The notes under the pieces are model-generated. The model was given only the letters and a program-made list of their open reading frames with translations, made no database searches and was not told the DNA's origin. The position numbers were made by a program, and so were the translations under genes. Positions 49,980 to 59,675 of a DNA stretch of 59,675 nucleotides are shown piece by piece. Numbering within the stretch: the stretch's first letter is position 1; every line of letters begins with the position of its first letter. The stretch comes from Bacteroides sp. GTDB lineage: Bacteria; Bacteroidota; Bacteroidia; Bacteroidales; Muribaculaceae. The DNA is taken from the NCBI GenBank assembly GCA_014802435.1, contig JAAVCG010000007.1, positions 1 to 59,675 on the forward strand, written 5' to 3'.

Positions 49980-50767
49980 AACGCCTCCTGCTCCCGCTAC
50001 TGATGCTGACGCTCCTGGCCGCCGGATGCTCGCGCCCGGGGCCCGTATTGAGCGAAGAAAGGCTTGCCCGTCTGCTCGTCGACCTTGAGCTGGCCGATGC
50101 CTTCGTAACCGAGCAGCGGGTCCAGATGTTTGCTGATGATTCCATGCGCCTGGCAATGAGGGAATCAGTCCTGGCAAAACATAAGGTCAACGAGGCCACT
50201 CTCGATACCTCCCTCCGATGGTATGGCGCCAACCTCCCCAAGCTCATCAAGGTCTATGAGCGGGCCGACTCTATCCTTGCCGACTCCCTTCGCGCCATTG
50301 ACCGCGAGGAGCAGCAGCTCCTGATTGCCGCCGCCGGCGATTCGGCCAACGTCTGGCGTCTTGACCCCTCAATCCCCTTGGAGGGTTCCCAGTTCTTCTC
50401 CTTTGAGGTCAGCGTTGACTCCTCCTGGCGCCGGGGCGACGTGGTCGACTGGTCATTTGCCCTTCATAATCTCCGCAGCGAGGAGGTCGCCGTAACCCTC
50501 GGCGCGAACTATAATGACCGCGCCCAGACGGTCAATTCCTTCACCATTAGCCGCCGGGGGCGTGATAATCCCCATTACTCGCTCCAGCTCCAGCTTGACC
50601 GCCAAAAGCGCGCCACCCGCATCTTCGGATTTATCCGTGTGCCCCTTGACTCCGGACGCCGCGTGTTTATCGATTCCATCTCGCTGGTGCGCACCCGTAT
50701 GGTTGACGATGAATATCACTCGCGCCGCTATCGTGTCAGCTCCCTCTCACGCGCCCGAGCCCTATGA
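49976..50767 (+). CDS. DUF4296-type lipoprotein
   Basis: A 263-residue lipoprotein (lipobox LLAAGC, Cys18). The DUF4296 part covers about residues 25-115 (LVDLELADAFVTEQRVQMFA, VNEATLDTSLRWYGANL, KVYERADSILADSLRA), and a beta-rich domain follows to about 255. Family function is unknown; location next to lspA is recurrent in Bacteroidales as remembered. ATGA overlaps occur at both its start and its stop. Confidence 0.85.
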   Translation: MKRLLLPLLMLTLLAAGCSRPGPVLSEERLARLLVDLELADAFVTEQRVQMFADDSMRLAMRESVLAKHKVNEATLDTSLRWYGANLPKLIKVYERADSILADSLRAIDREEQQLLIAAAGDSANVWRLDPSIPLEGSQFFSFEVSVDSSWRRGDVVDWSFALHNLRSEEVAVTLGANYNDRAQTVNSFTISRRGRDNPHYSLQLQLDRQKRATRIFGFIRVPLDSGRRVFIDSISLVRTRMVDDEYHSRRYRVSSLSRARAL

Positions 50768-50952
50768 CTACCCACCTCCTCCCCGGCTCAATCCTCCCCG
50801 ACGGCTCCGTTGACCCCACCCCCATAGTGGTCACTCTCAACGATGCCGGGCAAGTTGAATCCTTCGCTCCCCTCGGCCGCATCGAACCCCCTTCGACGAC
50901 CCCCCTCCGCGCCCTCCTCTCCCTCCAAACCCTCTCCCTCCACCCCCTCTAA
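50764..50952 (+). CDS. Small unknown protein coupled to the DUF4296 lipoprotein
   Basis: A 62-residue reading frame beginning in the ATGA overlap with the lipoprotein gene. It reads LPGSILPDGSVDPTPIVVTL and QVESFAPLGRIEPPSTTPLR, with a plausible beta-hairpin and no signal peptide. The overlap and the continued codon bias favour a real gene, but I know no family for it. Confidence 0.5.
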   Translation: MTTHLLPGSILPDGSVDPTPIVVTLNDAGQVESFAPLGRIEPPSTTPLRALLSLQTLSLHPL

Positions 50953-50972
50953 AATCGGTTATACTTACGAAA

Positions 50973-51707
50973 ATGAAGAATATTATTGTCATACTTTGTT
51001 GTTTGTTCACTTTTGTGAGCTTCGCGAGCAGTTGCCATGTTGCAGCGGAAGCACCTGTGGAGGTTAAGACCATTAAACTAATCGATGCAGCAAATCATTA
51101 TCAGGAGATGATTGCTGAAAATCCTGACTATGTTTATATTGATGACGAATTTAAGGATGGTGAGCTGAATATTGGATTGAAAATGATGATGACCTCTAAC
51201 GGTGATGATAATCAGGTAAACTGGGTTGACGATGAGGAATTTACTGATATTAAAGGTCAAAAATTTGGCTGCGTGAAAGGCGGTCAATGCGGGTTTCCTC
51301 TAAATGGTAAAGTCATCGGAACAGATATCGTTGCTCTCGAGCTCTTAGGTGAGCGCCCTTTGGTTATGTACCTGGTTTTCGGAGGGAGAGCAAGCGCCTC
51401 AAAACTAACACCAACTATTTTAGGGAATTTTTTTAAGAAGGCATGCCTCTCGCCCGTGTGTTGGTCAATACCTCTTGGCTCATATCGGATTCCAGGAAGT
51501 AAATCCTTTAAACTCAATATCATTCCCGGCAATACTTACACCATAGATAAGCATTCAGAAGTAAGTGAGAACTTCATTAACTACGAATTCATCATTGAGT
51601 CGCTGAGCTTGGAGTGCAATGAACCTTTCGGACTGGTCATTGCTGATGATGAAACAGGCAAAGTCCTATTCATGGGTGCTATTAATGAAATGCCAAAATG
51701 GCGATGA
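50973..51707 (+). CDS. Unknown lipoprotein or secreted protein
   Basis: A 244-residue exported protein of unknown function. The N-terminus MKNIIVILCCLFTFVSFASS is a signal peptide with a lipobox-like FASSC (Cys21). The mature part is acidic near 40-90 (DDEFKDGELNIGLKMMMTSN), then beta-rich with the late segment EPFGLVIADDETGKVLFMGA. Base composition is far more AT-rich than in lspA or thiG on either side, and a dispersed palindrome starts 54 bp after its stop, so it may be an acquired insertion. No promoter was recognised. Confidence 0.65.
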   Translation: MKNIIVILCCLFTFVSFASSCHVAAEAPVEVKTIKLIDAANHYQEMIAENPDYVYIDDEFKDGELNIGLKMMMTSNGDDNQVNWVDDEEFTDIKGQKFGCVKGGQCGFPLNGKVIGTDIVALELLGERPLVMYLVFGGRASASKLTPTILGNFFKKACLSPVCWSIPLGSYRIPGSKSFKLNIIPGNTYTIDKHSEVSENFINYEFIIESLSLECNEPFGLVIADDETGKVLFMGAINEMPKWR

Positions 51708-51760
51708 AAAGAATTGTTTCGCTGATAGGTCGACTGCGCGAGGGTGACGCAGAACCTTGG

Positions 51761-51896
51761 GAGCGTACATGACCGGGCTTCGTGGCGCCCCCGCCACGAT
51801 GGAGCGCAAGCTCCACAATTTTCGCCTCAATAATCATATATATGAAATTATGGCGCTGACGCGCCACCGTGGCGAGGGCGCCACGGTGCCCGGTGG
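51761..51896. repeat. Dispersed nested palindrome, copy 3
   Basis: Complete copy with outer arms CCGGGCTTCGTGGCGCCCCC and GGCGAGGGCGCCACGGTGCC, and the internal hairpins TGGAGCGCAAGCTCCA and TGGCGCTGACGCGCCA. It starts GAGCGTACATGACC, like GAGAGTACATGACT in copy 2. Besides this repeat the gap 51708-52063 holds only the thiG promoter. Confidence 0.85.
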
Positions 51897-52004
51897 CTTT
51901 CGCTAAATCATGAGTTCTGCAACACCCCCCAAGCAGACTTGCTTATGAAGGCAGTGAAGCGTTATCAATGATGTTCCCGCGGTCTGATAGGGGGGATGAG
52001 TAAA

Positions 52005-52038
52005 TTTTTGTATTTTCTATTTTTTTGTTGTAAATTTG
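52005..52038 (+). promoter_or_regulatory. Promoter of thiG
   Basis: -7 box TAAATTTG (52031-52038) followed by CAG, with TTTTTG (52005-52010) 20 bp upstream. The leader to the ATG at 52064 is only about 20 nt, too short for a TPP riboswitch. Confidence 0.78.
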
Positions 52039-52063
52039 CAGTGAATTAAACGCTACAATTAAA

Positions 52064-52846
52064 ATGATAGAAAATGATATTTTAAGGCTTGGCGGGCGTG
52101 ATTTTCATTCGCGCCTGTTCGTTGGCACCGGCAAGTTTCCCTCTAATGAGCTGATGCTTCAGGCTATACGCGCGTCTGAGTCAGAAATGGTGACCGTAGC
52201 GGTCAAGCGCCTTGACTTGGATAATATTGATGAGGATGATATGCTCGGACATATTGACCGTCAGCGAGTTCAGTTCCTTCCAAACACCTCCGGAGCGCGC
52301 GATGCCCGCGAGGCTCTGATAGCCGCCCGTGCCGCCCGAATGATTTATCAGACGGACTTTATCAAGCTTGAAATCCATCCTGACCCCAAATATCTCCTCC
52401 CGGACCCCATTGAGACCCTTCGCGCCGCTGAGGAGCTCGTAAAGGATGGCTTCGTCGTGCTTCCTTATTGTCAGGCAGACCCCGTGCTCTGCAAGCGCCT
52501 GGAGGAAGTGGGGGTGGCCGCCGTGATGCCCTTAGGCGCGCCTATCGGCACTAATCAGGGACTGCTGACGCGCTCCATGCTGGAAATCATCATTGCCGAG
52601 AGCCGTGTCCCCGTCGTAATCGATGCCGGAATCGGTGCCCCCAGCCATGCCGCCGAAGCAATGGAAATGGGTGCCGACGCCGTCCTGGTCAACACTGCTA
52701 TTGCCGTGGCCGGTGACCCCGTCCAGATGGCCATAGCCTTCCGTGAGGCAACGATTGCCGGACGCCGCGCGCGCCTGGCCGGACTCGGCGCCGTAGGCTT
52801 CCAAGCCTCCGCCTCCTCCCCCCTGACCTCATTCCTGAATACATAG
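52064..52846 (+). CDS. thiG: Thiazole synthase ThiG
   Basis: A 260-residue TIM-barrel enzyme that builds the thiazole ring from deoxyxylulose phosphate, dehydroglycine and ThiS thiocarboxylate. Seen: [15 protein letters not shown] near residue 17, [11 protein letters not shown] near 43, the Schiff-base lysine K101 in [26 protein letters not shown] near 133, [14 protein letters not shown] near 154 and [20 protein letters not shown] near 190. Full length. It is first of thiG-thiC-thiH; thiC begins 184 bp downstream beyond AT repeats. Confidence 0.96.
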   Translation: MIENDILRLGGRDFHSRLFVGTGKFPSNELMLQAIRASESEMVTVAVKRLDLDNIDEDDMLGHIDRQRVQFLPNTSGARDAREALIAARAARMIYQTDFIKLEIHPDPKYLLPDPIETLRAAEELVKDGFVVLPYCQADPVLCKRLEEVGVAAVMPLGAPIGTNQGLLTRSMLEIIIAESRVPVVIDAGIGAPSHAAEAMEMGADAVLVNTAIAVAGDPVQMAIAFREATIAGRRARLAGLGAVGFQASASSPLTSFLNT

Positions 52847-52847
52847 T

Positions 52848-54734
<1,887 letters not shown>

Positions 54735-55844
54735 ATGTTTTACGACGAGCTTCAAAACTACAACTGGGACGCGACTACCGACGCCATCGCCCGCAAGACG
54801 GCCGATGACGTTCGTCGCGCCCTGAGCCATGACCGCCTCTCCATTGACGATTTCATGGCCCTCATCTCGCCCGCGGCCGAGCCTTTCCTCGAACAGATGG
54901 CCCGGAAAAGTCAGCGCCTGACCCGCGAACGCTTCGGCAAGACCATTTCCATGTACATCCCCATGTACGTCTCCAATGCCTGCACCAACCATTGCGTCTA
55001 TTGCGGATTTAACCATCATAACCCCCTGGCCCGCGTAACGCTGACTCAGGAGCAGGTCAAGGCCGAATGTGAGGCCATCCGCCGCCTCGGACCCTTTGAG
55101 AACCTCCTGATTGTCAGCGGCGAATTCCCCTCGCTCAATGGCCCGGATTATCTGGAAAAGGTGCTCCAAACCTGCCGCCCTTATTTCCATAACCTGACAA
55201 TTGAAGTGATGCCCCTCAAGCAGCAGGCCTACGAGCGCCTGATTCAGAGCGGCCTCAACGGAGTGGTCTGCTTCCAGGAGACTTATAATGAGGCGAATTA
55301 TAAGAAGTATCACCCCCGCGGAATGAAGTCGGACTTCAAATGGCGCGTGAACGGGTTTGACCGCATGGGCGCCGCCGGACTCCATAAAATAGGGATGGGA
55401 GTACTCATTGGCCTCGAAGACTGGCGAACGGACGTTACCTATATGGCGCGCCATCTGCTCTACCTGCGCAAAAACTATTGGCGCACACGCTTTTCAGTCA
55501 ATTTCCCCCGAATGTGTCCCGCTGAGGGAGGCTATCAGCCCAAGGTCATCATGACGGATAAGGAGCTCGCGCAGCTAACCTTCGCCTTCCGCCTCTTTGA
55601 CCATGACGTCGACATCTCCTATTCAACCCGCGAAAAGCCTGATTTTCGCGCTAATATGATGCAATTGGGCGTAACATCCATGAGCGCCGGCTCCAAGACC
55701 GAGCCCGGAGGATATGTCTCTACCCCTGAAGCCCTCGAGCAATTTGAGGTCAGCGATGACCGCTCCCCTCAGGCCGTCGCCGCTGAAATCTCCCGCCTCG
55801 GCTATGAACCCGTCTGGAAAGACTGGGACCGCCGTTTTGACTGA
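54735..55844 (+). CDS. thiH: 2-iminoacetate synthase ThiH
   Basis: A 369-residue radical SAM enzyme that cleaves tyrosine to dehydroglycine for thiazole synthesis, the route of anaerobes instead of ThiO. The cluster motif is C83xxxC87xxC90 in NACTNHCVYCGFNHHNP. LIVSGEFPSLNGPDYLEKVL near 132, VVCFQETYNEANYKKYHPRG near 177, GMGVLIGLEDWRTD near 217 and SAGSKTEPGGY near 317 also match. The ATG follows the thiC stop without a gap. A long perfect inverted repeat lies just beyond its stop. No thiF or thiD follows. Confidence 0.96.
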   Translation: MFYDELQNYNWDATTDAIARKTADDVRRALSHDRLSIDDFMALISPAAEPFLEQMARKSQRLTRERFGKTISMYIPMYVSNACTNHCVYCGFNHHNPLARVTLTQEQVKAECEAIRRLGPFENLLIVSGEFPSLNGPDYLEKVLQTCRPYFHNLTIEVMPLKQQAYERLIQSGLNGVVCFQETYNEANYKKYHPRGMKSDFKWRVNGFDRMGAAGLHKIGMGVLIGLEDWRTDVTYMARHLLYLRKNYWRTRFSVNFPRMCPAEGGYQPKVIMTDKELAQLTFAFRLFDHDVDISYSTREKPDFRANMMQLGVTSMSAGSKTEPGGYVSTPEALEQFEVSDDRSPQAVAAEISRLGYEPVWKDWDRRFD

Positions 55845-55849
55845 TTCTA

Positions 55850-55938
55850 AGACCCCGTTCCCCAATATTTGTTAAAGCTGAGGTCGCCAATCGTCACGCA
55901 TCTGCGTCCGCTTTAACAAATATTGGGGAACGGGGTCT
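55850..55938. repeat. Perfect 29-bp inverted repeat after thiH
   Basis: Arms at 55850-55878 (starting AGACCCCGTTCCCCAATATT) and 55910-55938 are exact complements, separated by 31 bp that contain a further short hairpin (GACGCAGATGCGTGACG-like). The left arm begins 5 bp past the thiH stop. Terminator, transposon-end pair or recombination site are all possible; no transposase is inside. Confidence 0.92.
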
Positions 55939-55974
55939 ACACAATAAACCGACTGCAAAATGCGTTATTTCTGT

Positions 55975-57327
55975 ATGAAACAACGCATTTTCTTATTTAT
56001 CGCCATACTTTTCTCGCTGACCGCCTGCATTGAAGACGGGTTTGACACCCGCCCCTCCGCTCAACCTTCATTCTCCGTTGAGGAACTTGACATGGGCGTG
56101 CAGTTTACTGAAAACCCGTCGCCGACGGCGATGCTCATGATTTATAACCGTAACTCCAAGCAAATCAACCTCTCGCAGGTCAATTTGCGCTCCGGTGAGC
56201 ATTTCCGCATCAACGTTGACGGCCGCAGCGGCTCCGAATTCCGCGACGTTGAAATCCGCCCCAACGACTCTATCTATGTCTTCGTGGAGTGTACCCTCCC
56301 CGTGACTCCTACGGCTCAGCCCCTGGAAATGACTGATATGCTTGACGTTATCACCAATGGCGTCACCCGCTCCGTCCCCATCAAGGCCCTGGCTCAAAAC
56401 GTGGCCCGCCATCGCGCCGAGGTGATTTCCGGCTCCGTCACCTGGACCGACGAGCTCCCCCATGTGATTTTTGACACTCTGCGAGTAGCCCCCGGGGCGA
56501 CTCTCACTCTCGCCCCCGGCGCCGCACTGCTGTTTCATGACAAGGCCGCCCTCAAGGTTGAGGGGACGCTCCTCAGCCTGGGAACTGCCGCTGACCCCGT
56601 CATTCTGCGCGGCGACCGCACCGGAAATGTCGTTGCCGACATCAGTTATGACGTCATGTCGGCCCAATGGCATGGCGTCGATTTTGCTCGGGGCTCTTCC
56701 GGTAACCGCCTGAGCCACACTGAGATTGTCAATACTGTCAATGGCGTCACTCTCGACTCGCTCGTTGACCTTACCCTTGAAAACTCCCGCGTCTATAACT
56801 CCGCCTCAACCATCATCTCGGCGCGCGGAGGGGCCCGAATCCGTGCCCTTGGCTCCGAACTGAGTAATGCCGCCTCCGCCCTGCTCCTCCTTGAAGGGGG
56901 CGACTATCAATTTTTCCGCTCAACCCTGGCCAACTGGTATCTTTTCTCCTGGCCCGACATGGCAATCGTTGAATTCCTCGACCCCGATAACACCCACGCC
57001 GAATTTGCCAACTCCATCATCTATGGGCGAGACACCCCCGTAGGCCATTATTCTGACACTCCCGAGACGGCCGACATCTGGTTTCGCCGGGTCTGCTTCG
57101 ACGTCGAAGGCAGCGATGACGCCCGCTTCCTCAACTGCCTCTGGGCAACTGACCCCCAGCTGAGCTACGACCTCAAGGAATACACCTTCACCTATCTCCC
57201 CGCCCCCGAATCACCGATAATCCAAGCCGCCGACCCCTCTCTCGACCCCGCCGACCTCCCCGCCACTGACCGCCACGGCCGCCCCCGCGCCCTAACCCTC
57301 GGCGCCCTCGCCCCCGCCCCCGAATAA
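55975..57327 (+). CDS. Beta-helix lipoprotein
   Basis: A 450-residue lipoprotein (lipobox LFSLTAC, Cys18; the ATG at 55975 is preferred over one at 55960 because the signal peptide starts MKQRIF). An N-terminal beta domain covers about 30-140. A parallel beta-helix follows at about 150-370 (ITVAPGATLTLAPGAALLFHDKAALKVEGTL-type rung pattern; AHFANSIIYGR-like AEFANSIIYGR). The C-terminus ends DRHGRPRALTLGALAPAPE. Such proteins are usually surface-bound and bind or cut glycans; no catalytic residues were recognised. Separated from thiH by the inverted repeat. Confidence 0.75.
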   Translation: MKQRIFLFIAILFSLTACIEDGFDTRPSAQPSFSVEELDMGVQFTENPSPTAMLMIYNRNSKQINLSQVNLRSGEHFRINVDGRSGSEFRDVEIRPNDSIYVFVECTLPVTPTAQPLEMTDMLDVITNGVTRSVPIKALAQNVARHRAEVISGSVTWTDELPHVIFDTLRVAPGATLTLAPGAALLFHDKAALKVEGTLLSLGTAADPVILRGDRTGNVVADISYDVMSAQWHGVDFARGSSGNRLSHTEIVNTVNGVTLDSLVDLTLENSRVYNSASTIISARGGARIRALGSELSNAASALLLLEGGDYQFFRSTLANWYLFSWPDMAIVEFLDPDNTHAEFANSIIYGRDTPVGHYSDTPETADIWFRRVCFDVEGSDDARFLNCLWATDPQLSYDLKEYTFTYLPAPESPIIQAADPSLDPADLPATDRHGRPRALTLGALAPAPE

Positions 57328-57384
57328 AAAAACAACTGTTTAGCGAACGAAGTGAGCGACTTCGCATCTGATTCCATGCCGGAA

Positions 57385-57416
57385 TTTGTGTATGTGGGAA
57401 GAAATGAATAACTTTG
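57385..57416 (+). promoter_or_regulatory. Promoter of the 561-residue T9SS cargo gene
   Basis: -7 box TAACTTTG (57409-57416) followed by CAC, with TTTG (57385-57388) 20 bp upstream. It lies across the ATG at 57414, so the ATG at 57459 must be the start. Confidence 0.8.
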
Positions 57417-57458
57417 CACCTTGGTAATAGACATAATCACTTAAATTCGTTTCTTTGT

Positions 57459-59144
57459 ATGAAAATATTTTTACTCTCGCTTTTCGCTGTTACGTTGGCT
57501 TGCGTCGGCGCTTCGGCTGAGGTAATAGACTTCTCTTTCTCCGGCGGTTTCCCTTCTGAGAAATGGGAAACCGGCTATGCTAACCATGCCTATGAGGATG
57601 AGAATTATTCGGTCTCTTTCACCTCGTTCTCCAAGCAAACCGTCAACATTAATGACTATCCGGTAACCAAGAACGGCAATGTCATCCTTACTCTGAAAAA
57701 CGATGAAACATTTCAGAGCGTCAAATTCAACTTGGAGCAATGGGGCAGTAAGGCTCATGGCGCAGCCCTCAAGTATTTTGATGGCGAAGAATATGTTGAC
57801 TTTGACCCGGAAATCACTTCTGCTGATTTCTCGATTGAAGCCTCTGAAATTCCCGCCGGAGTGACCTCTATCATGCTTGACCTCTCTTATTCAGACACAG
57901 GCAATCAGGTTGGCGTTCGCTCGGTTGATTATGCCGTGGTTGACAACTCGCTTGTCGCCGCGCCCACTTTTACCCCCGCCGGCGGCTTCCTTTTTGCCGG
58001 TCAAAAGGTGGAAATCAGCTGCGCAACTGAGGGTGCCGCTGTTTTTTACAGTGTCAATGATGGTGACGTGGTTGAGTATGTCGAGCCTATTGAATTTCAG
58101 GAGGATGGCTCATACGTAATCGATGCCTTTGCCACTCTTGACGATGAAATGAGCGACGTTGTCTCCGCTTCGTTCACCTATACCTCAGCCGAGTTGGTCA
58201 TGATTACTGACCGCCTGACTGCCGACGTGTTTGGTGCCAAAGATGATACTTATCATGATGTTACCTGGACCTCAGAGGTCACCGGGATCACTTACTCCGC
58301 AAATATGATGAAGAGCCAAAAAGGCGGAGTGATGCAGATTCGATCAAAAAATGATTCCGGAATTGTCACTTCGGAAAATCCTAATGGATATCTCCTCAGT
58401 GGATACACGGTGATGTGGGACTCTGAGACGGTGAGCCCCCGACAGTTAGGAGTCTATCTTGCTGACAGCGATTTTTCTGCGCCCAATGACCTTTATGCCG
58501 ACGGCTTAGAAGCTGATTATGTTCTTGACTATCAGTCTGATGCTCTCAGTCAGGAGCCGGATGAAGCCGTAGCTACGGCCGTTGGCTTCCGCTCCGTTAA
58601 TGGTGCCCAGTATGTTGAATATATTGAGATTCAGTGGCTTGTGGCTCCTGCCGAAGCTCCCGTTGAGCCGGAAACTCCCGGTTCGCCCGCAGTGAGCATC
58701 GATGGGGTGGAAATCACTGACTTCTCTGAACCTATCGACCTCAACCAGGCCTCCGTAACCATCACTCTGACAGCCGATGAAGGCCACCATATCTATCACA
58801 AACATGAGCCTGCCGAGGAGACCGTCGACCCCGCTTACTATTTTGACGGCGCCGACGCCGAGCCGGAAGACCCCCACGCCGGATTCACCCATGTCGCTGA
58901 TAATAAGGCTGAAATTGAAGTGAATCAGAACGGCACTTTGACCTATTATGCCTTCCATCCGGAAACTCAGCTCAAGTCTGAGCCCGTCTCAATCCGATTC
59001 ATCAACGGCATTGTAACCGTTTCAATCGGTGAAGTTGAAACCGAAAAAGCCGCCCGTGAGGTCTTTGACCTTCAGGGACGCCGCGTCGCCGCCCCCGTGC
59101 GCGGACTCTACATCATTGACGGCCAACTGCGCCTCAGCAAGTAA
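57459..59144 (+). CDS. Secreted protein with chitobiase-like domain and T9SS-like tail
   Basis: A 561-residue exported protein: signal peptide (IFLLSLFAVTLACVGASAEV). A first beta-sandwich covers about 20-170. A CHB_HEX_C_1-type domain of about 75 residues follows (PTFTPAGGFLFAGQKVEISC, AAVFYSVNDGDVVEY), then a beta-rich middle and a Pro-rich linker (APAEAPVEPETPGSPAV). The C-terminus VFDLQGRRVAAPVRGLYIID resembles T9SS sorting tails and is very like that of the 953-residue protein at 15652. Probably surface-exposed through the T9SS in this window; ligand unknown. Confidence 0.82.
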   Translation: MKIFLLSLFAVTLACVGASAEVIDFSFSGGFPSEKWETGYANHAYEDENYSVSFTSFSKQTVNINDYPVTKNGNVILTLKNDETFQSVKFNLEQWGSKAHGAALKYFDGEEYVDFDPEITSADFSIEASEIPAGVTSIMLDLSYSDTGNQVGVRSVDYAVVDNSLVAAPTFTPAGGFLFAGQKVEISCATEGAAVFYSVNDGDVVEYVEPIEFQEDGSYVIDAFATLDDEMSDVVSASFTYTSAELVMITDRLTADVFGAKDDTYHDVTWTSEVTGITYSANMMKSQKGGVMQIRSKNDSGIVTSENPNGYLLSGYTVMWDSETVSPRQLGVYLADSDFSAPNDLYADGLEADYVLDYQSDALSQEPDEAVATAVGFRSVNGAQYVEYIEIQWLVAPAEAPVEPETPGSPAVSIDGVEITDFSEPIDLNQASVTITLTADEGHHIYHKHEPAEETVDPAYYFDGADAEPEDPHAGFTHVADNKAEIEVNQNGTLTYYAFHPETQLKSEPVSIRFINGIVTVSIGEVETEKAAREVFDLQGRRVAAPVRGLYIIDGQLRLSK

Positions 59145-59171
59145 TCCCCCCGGATTGACACCAAAACTTAA

Positions 59172-59200
59172 CGGCCGCCTGAGTTCTTCTCGGGCGGCCG
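59172..59200 (+). terminator. Terminator of the T9SS cargo gene
   Basis: CGGCCGCCTGAG (59172-59183) pairs, with one mismatch, to CTCGGGCGGCCG (59189-59200) around TTCTT, 28 bp past the stop. In the 59201-59400 stretch nothing else was recognised except a -7-like TATCTTTG at 59385-59392. Confidence 0.7.
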
Positions 59201-59444
59201 GATTGGTTTAACGGGTAGAGTTTGATGTTGTGTGTTGAGGCGGACTGCTTTCGCTTTGAGGCGATGGCTCTTGCGTCGGTTTCATACGCAACGTTGCGAC
59301 TTCTTAGCCGTCAACGGAAATTTCAATCTCCGGCTCTCTCGCCGGCCCTCCTCACGGGTATGTAAGTATTAGAGAGAATTATCTTATCTTTGCCAATATA
59401 ACGCCCCTCCCCCCGCAAAAGTTCACACACTCAATAAATGAAGG

Positions 59445-59552
59445 ATGAAAAATGAAAAGTGAAAAATGGAAAGGCGGTACTGCTCTATCTGTGGCGGCGG
59501 ATCGGAATCCGCCTTTCCATAAATTTTTCATTCTTCATTCTTCACTTTTCAA
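59445..59552. repeat. Dispersed short palindromic element, copy 3, inside a larger inverted repeat
   Basis: GAAAAGTGAAAAATGGAAAGG on the left is partly complementary to CCTTTCCATAAATTTTTCATT...CACTTTTC on the right. The element GGCGGATCGGAATCCGCC lies at 59496-59513. Placed just upstream of the riboswitch promoter. Confidence 0.7.
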
Positions 59553-59562
59553 TTATTTTTCT

Positions 59563-59570
59563 TATCTTTG
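59563..59570 (+). promoter_or_regulatory. Promoter of the riboswitch transcript
   Basis: -7 box TATCTTTG followed by CAG. The -33 region is T-rich (about 59540-59550). The riboswitch begins about 10 bp downstream. Confidence 0.65.
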
Positions 59571-59581
59571 CAGCCGAAAAC

Positions 59582-59675
59582 GGTTGCTCATTTGCGCAGA
59601 GGCGCAATTTTTTGAGCATTAAAAGGGAATGAGGTGAGATTCCTCAACAGTACCCGCTGCTGTAATTCCCGCTTC
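59582..59675 (+). ncRNA. Cobalamin riboswitch, 5' part (cut by the window end)
   Basis: The order of conserved blocks matches the B12 element: GGTTGCTC at the P2/P3 start, then AAAAGGGAATGAGGTGAGATTC, and CAGTACCCGCTGCTGTAATT, the L5/J-region hallmark. The distal part and the regulated gene lie outside the window; B12 transport or a B12-independent isoenzyme would be typical. It should bind adenosylcobalamin or a related form and repress the downstream gene. Confidence 0.85.

Noticed and set aside
51897-52063. TPP riboswitch upstream of thiG
   Set aside because: No CTGAGA-type or ACCTGATCTGG-type THI box was found by eye and the leader after the promoter is too short.

Overview
The window reads as a chromosomal segment of an anaerobic Bacteroidales bacterium, most likely of the Muribaculaceae (family-level placement is inference). 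Supporting signs are: Bacteroidota-type promoters (a -7 box of the form TAnnTTTG with TTTG about 20 bp upstream), a fused SecDF, a type IX secretion (T9SS) core of GldK/L/M/N with PorP, PorT and PorX, a pyruvate:ferredoxin oxidoreductase, the oxygen-sensitive ThiH route to thiazole, and several secreted proteins ending in a T9SS-like 'DLQGRR' tail. Coding DNA is GC-rich, while intergenic gaps are filled with AT-rich short tandem repeats and palindromes.

Layout. 1-2.7 kb: dispersed repeat, thiE and thiS (minus), then a REP-associated Y1 transposase (RAYT) embedded in its own palindromic repeats. 2.7-19.4 kb, mostly minus: secDF, pnp, a four-helix-bundle gene broken by a stop codon, a YczE-type membrane protein, a ZIP metal transporter, a plus-strand DUF2156-type acyltransferase, a UvrD/PcrA helicase, a second RAYT with a 71-72 bp palindromic array, the diadenylate cyclase cdaA, a large secreted T9SS cargo and two coupled unknown genes. 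19.4-25.7 kb, plus: a nested inverted repeat, ychF, pyrF and nifJ. 25.7-36.7 kb, minus: a secreted transglutaminase-like protein, a frame-broken DUF1016/HTH chimera, porX, gldN, gldM, gldL, gldK, porP and porT. 36.7-43.4 kb, minus: a Doc/Fic protein with its DNA-binding partner, a CCA-adding-type nucleotidyltransferase, a small T9SS cargo, and an Omp28 / DUF6029 / TlpA operon. 43.6-59.7 kb, plus: an AAA ATPase behind four 23-bp-spaced promoter-like repeats, ileS, a DksA-like gene, lspA, lipoprotein genes, thiG-thiC-thiH, a beta-helix lipoprotein, a T9SS cargo, and the start of a cobalamin riboswitch cut by the window end.

How the parts work together. The gldKLMN/porP/porT/porX block supplies the T9SS motor, outer-membrane ring, attachment components and response regulator. 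At least three genes in the same window (15.7, 39.5 and 57.5 kb) look like cargo, and TlpA/Omp28 may handle thiols in exported proteins. Thiamine synthesis is split between thiS-thiE at one end and thiG-thiC-thiH about 50 kb away, with no TPP riboswitch recognised at either locus.

The least ordinary content is the repeat biology: two RAYTs each beside a different palindromic repeat family, a third nested palindrome in three dispersed copies, a 9-bp CTTATAA-type minisatellite in six places (one inside uvrD), two duplicated gldN C-terminal tails each with its own stop codon, a four-copy 23-bp array carrying promoter -7 motifs, and a chimeric pseudogene joined out of frame at a 12-bp repeat. No tRNA, rRNA or CRISPR array was recognised.
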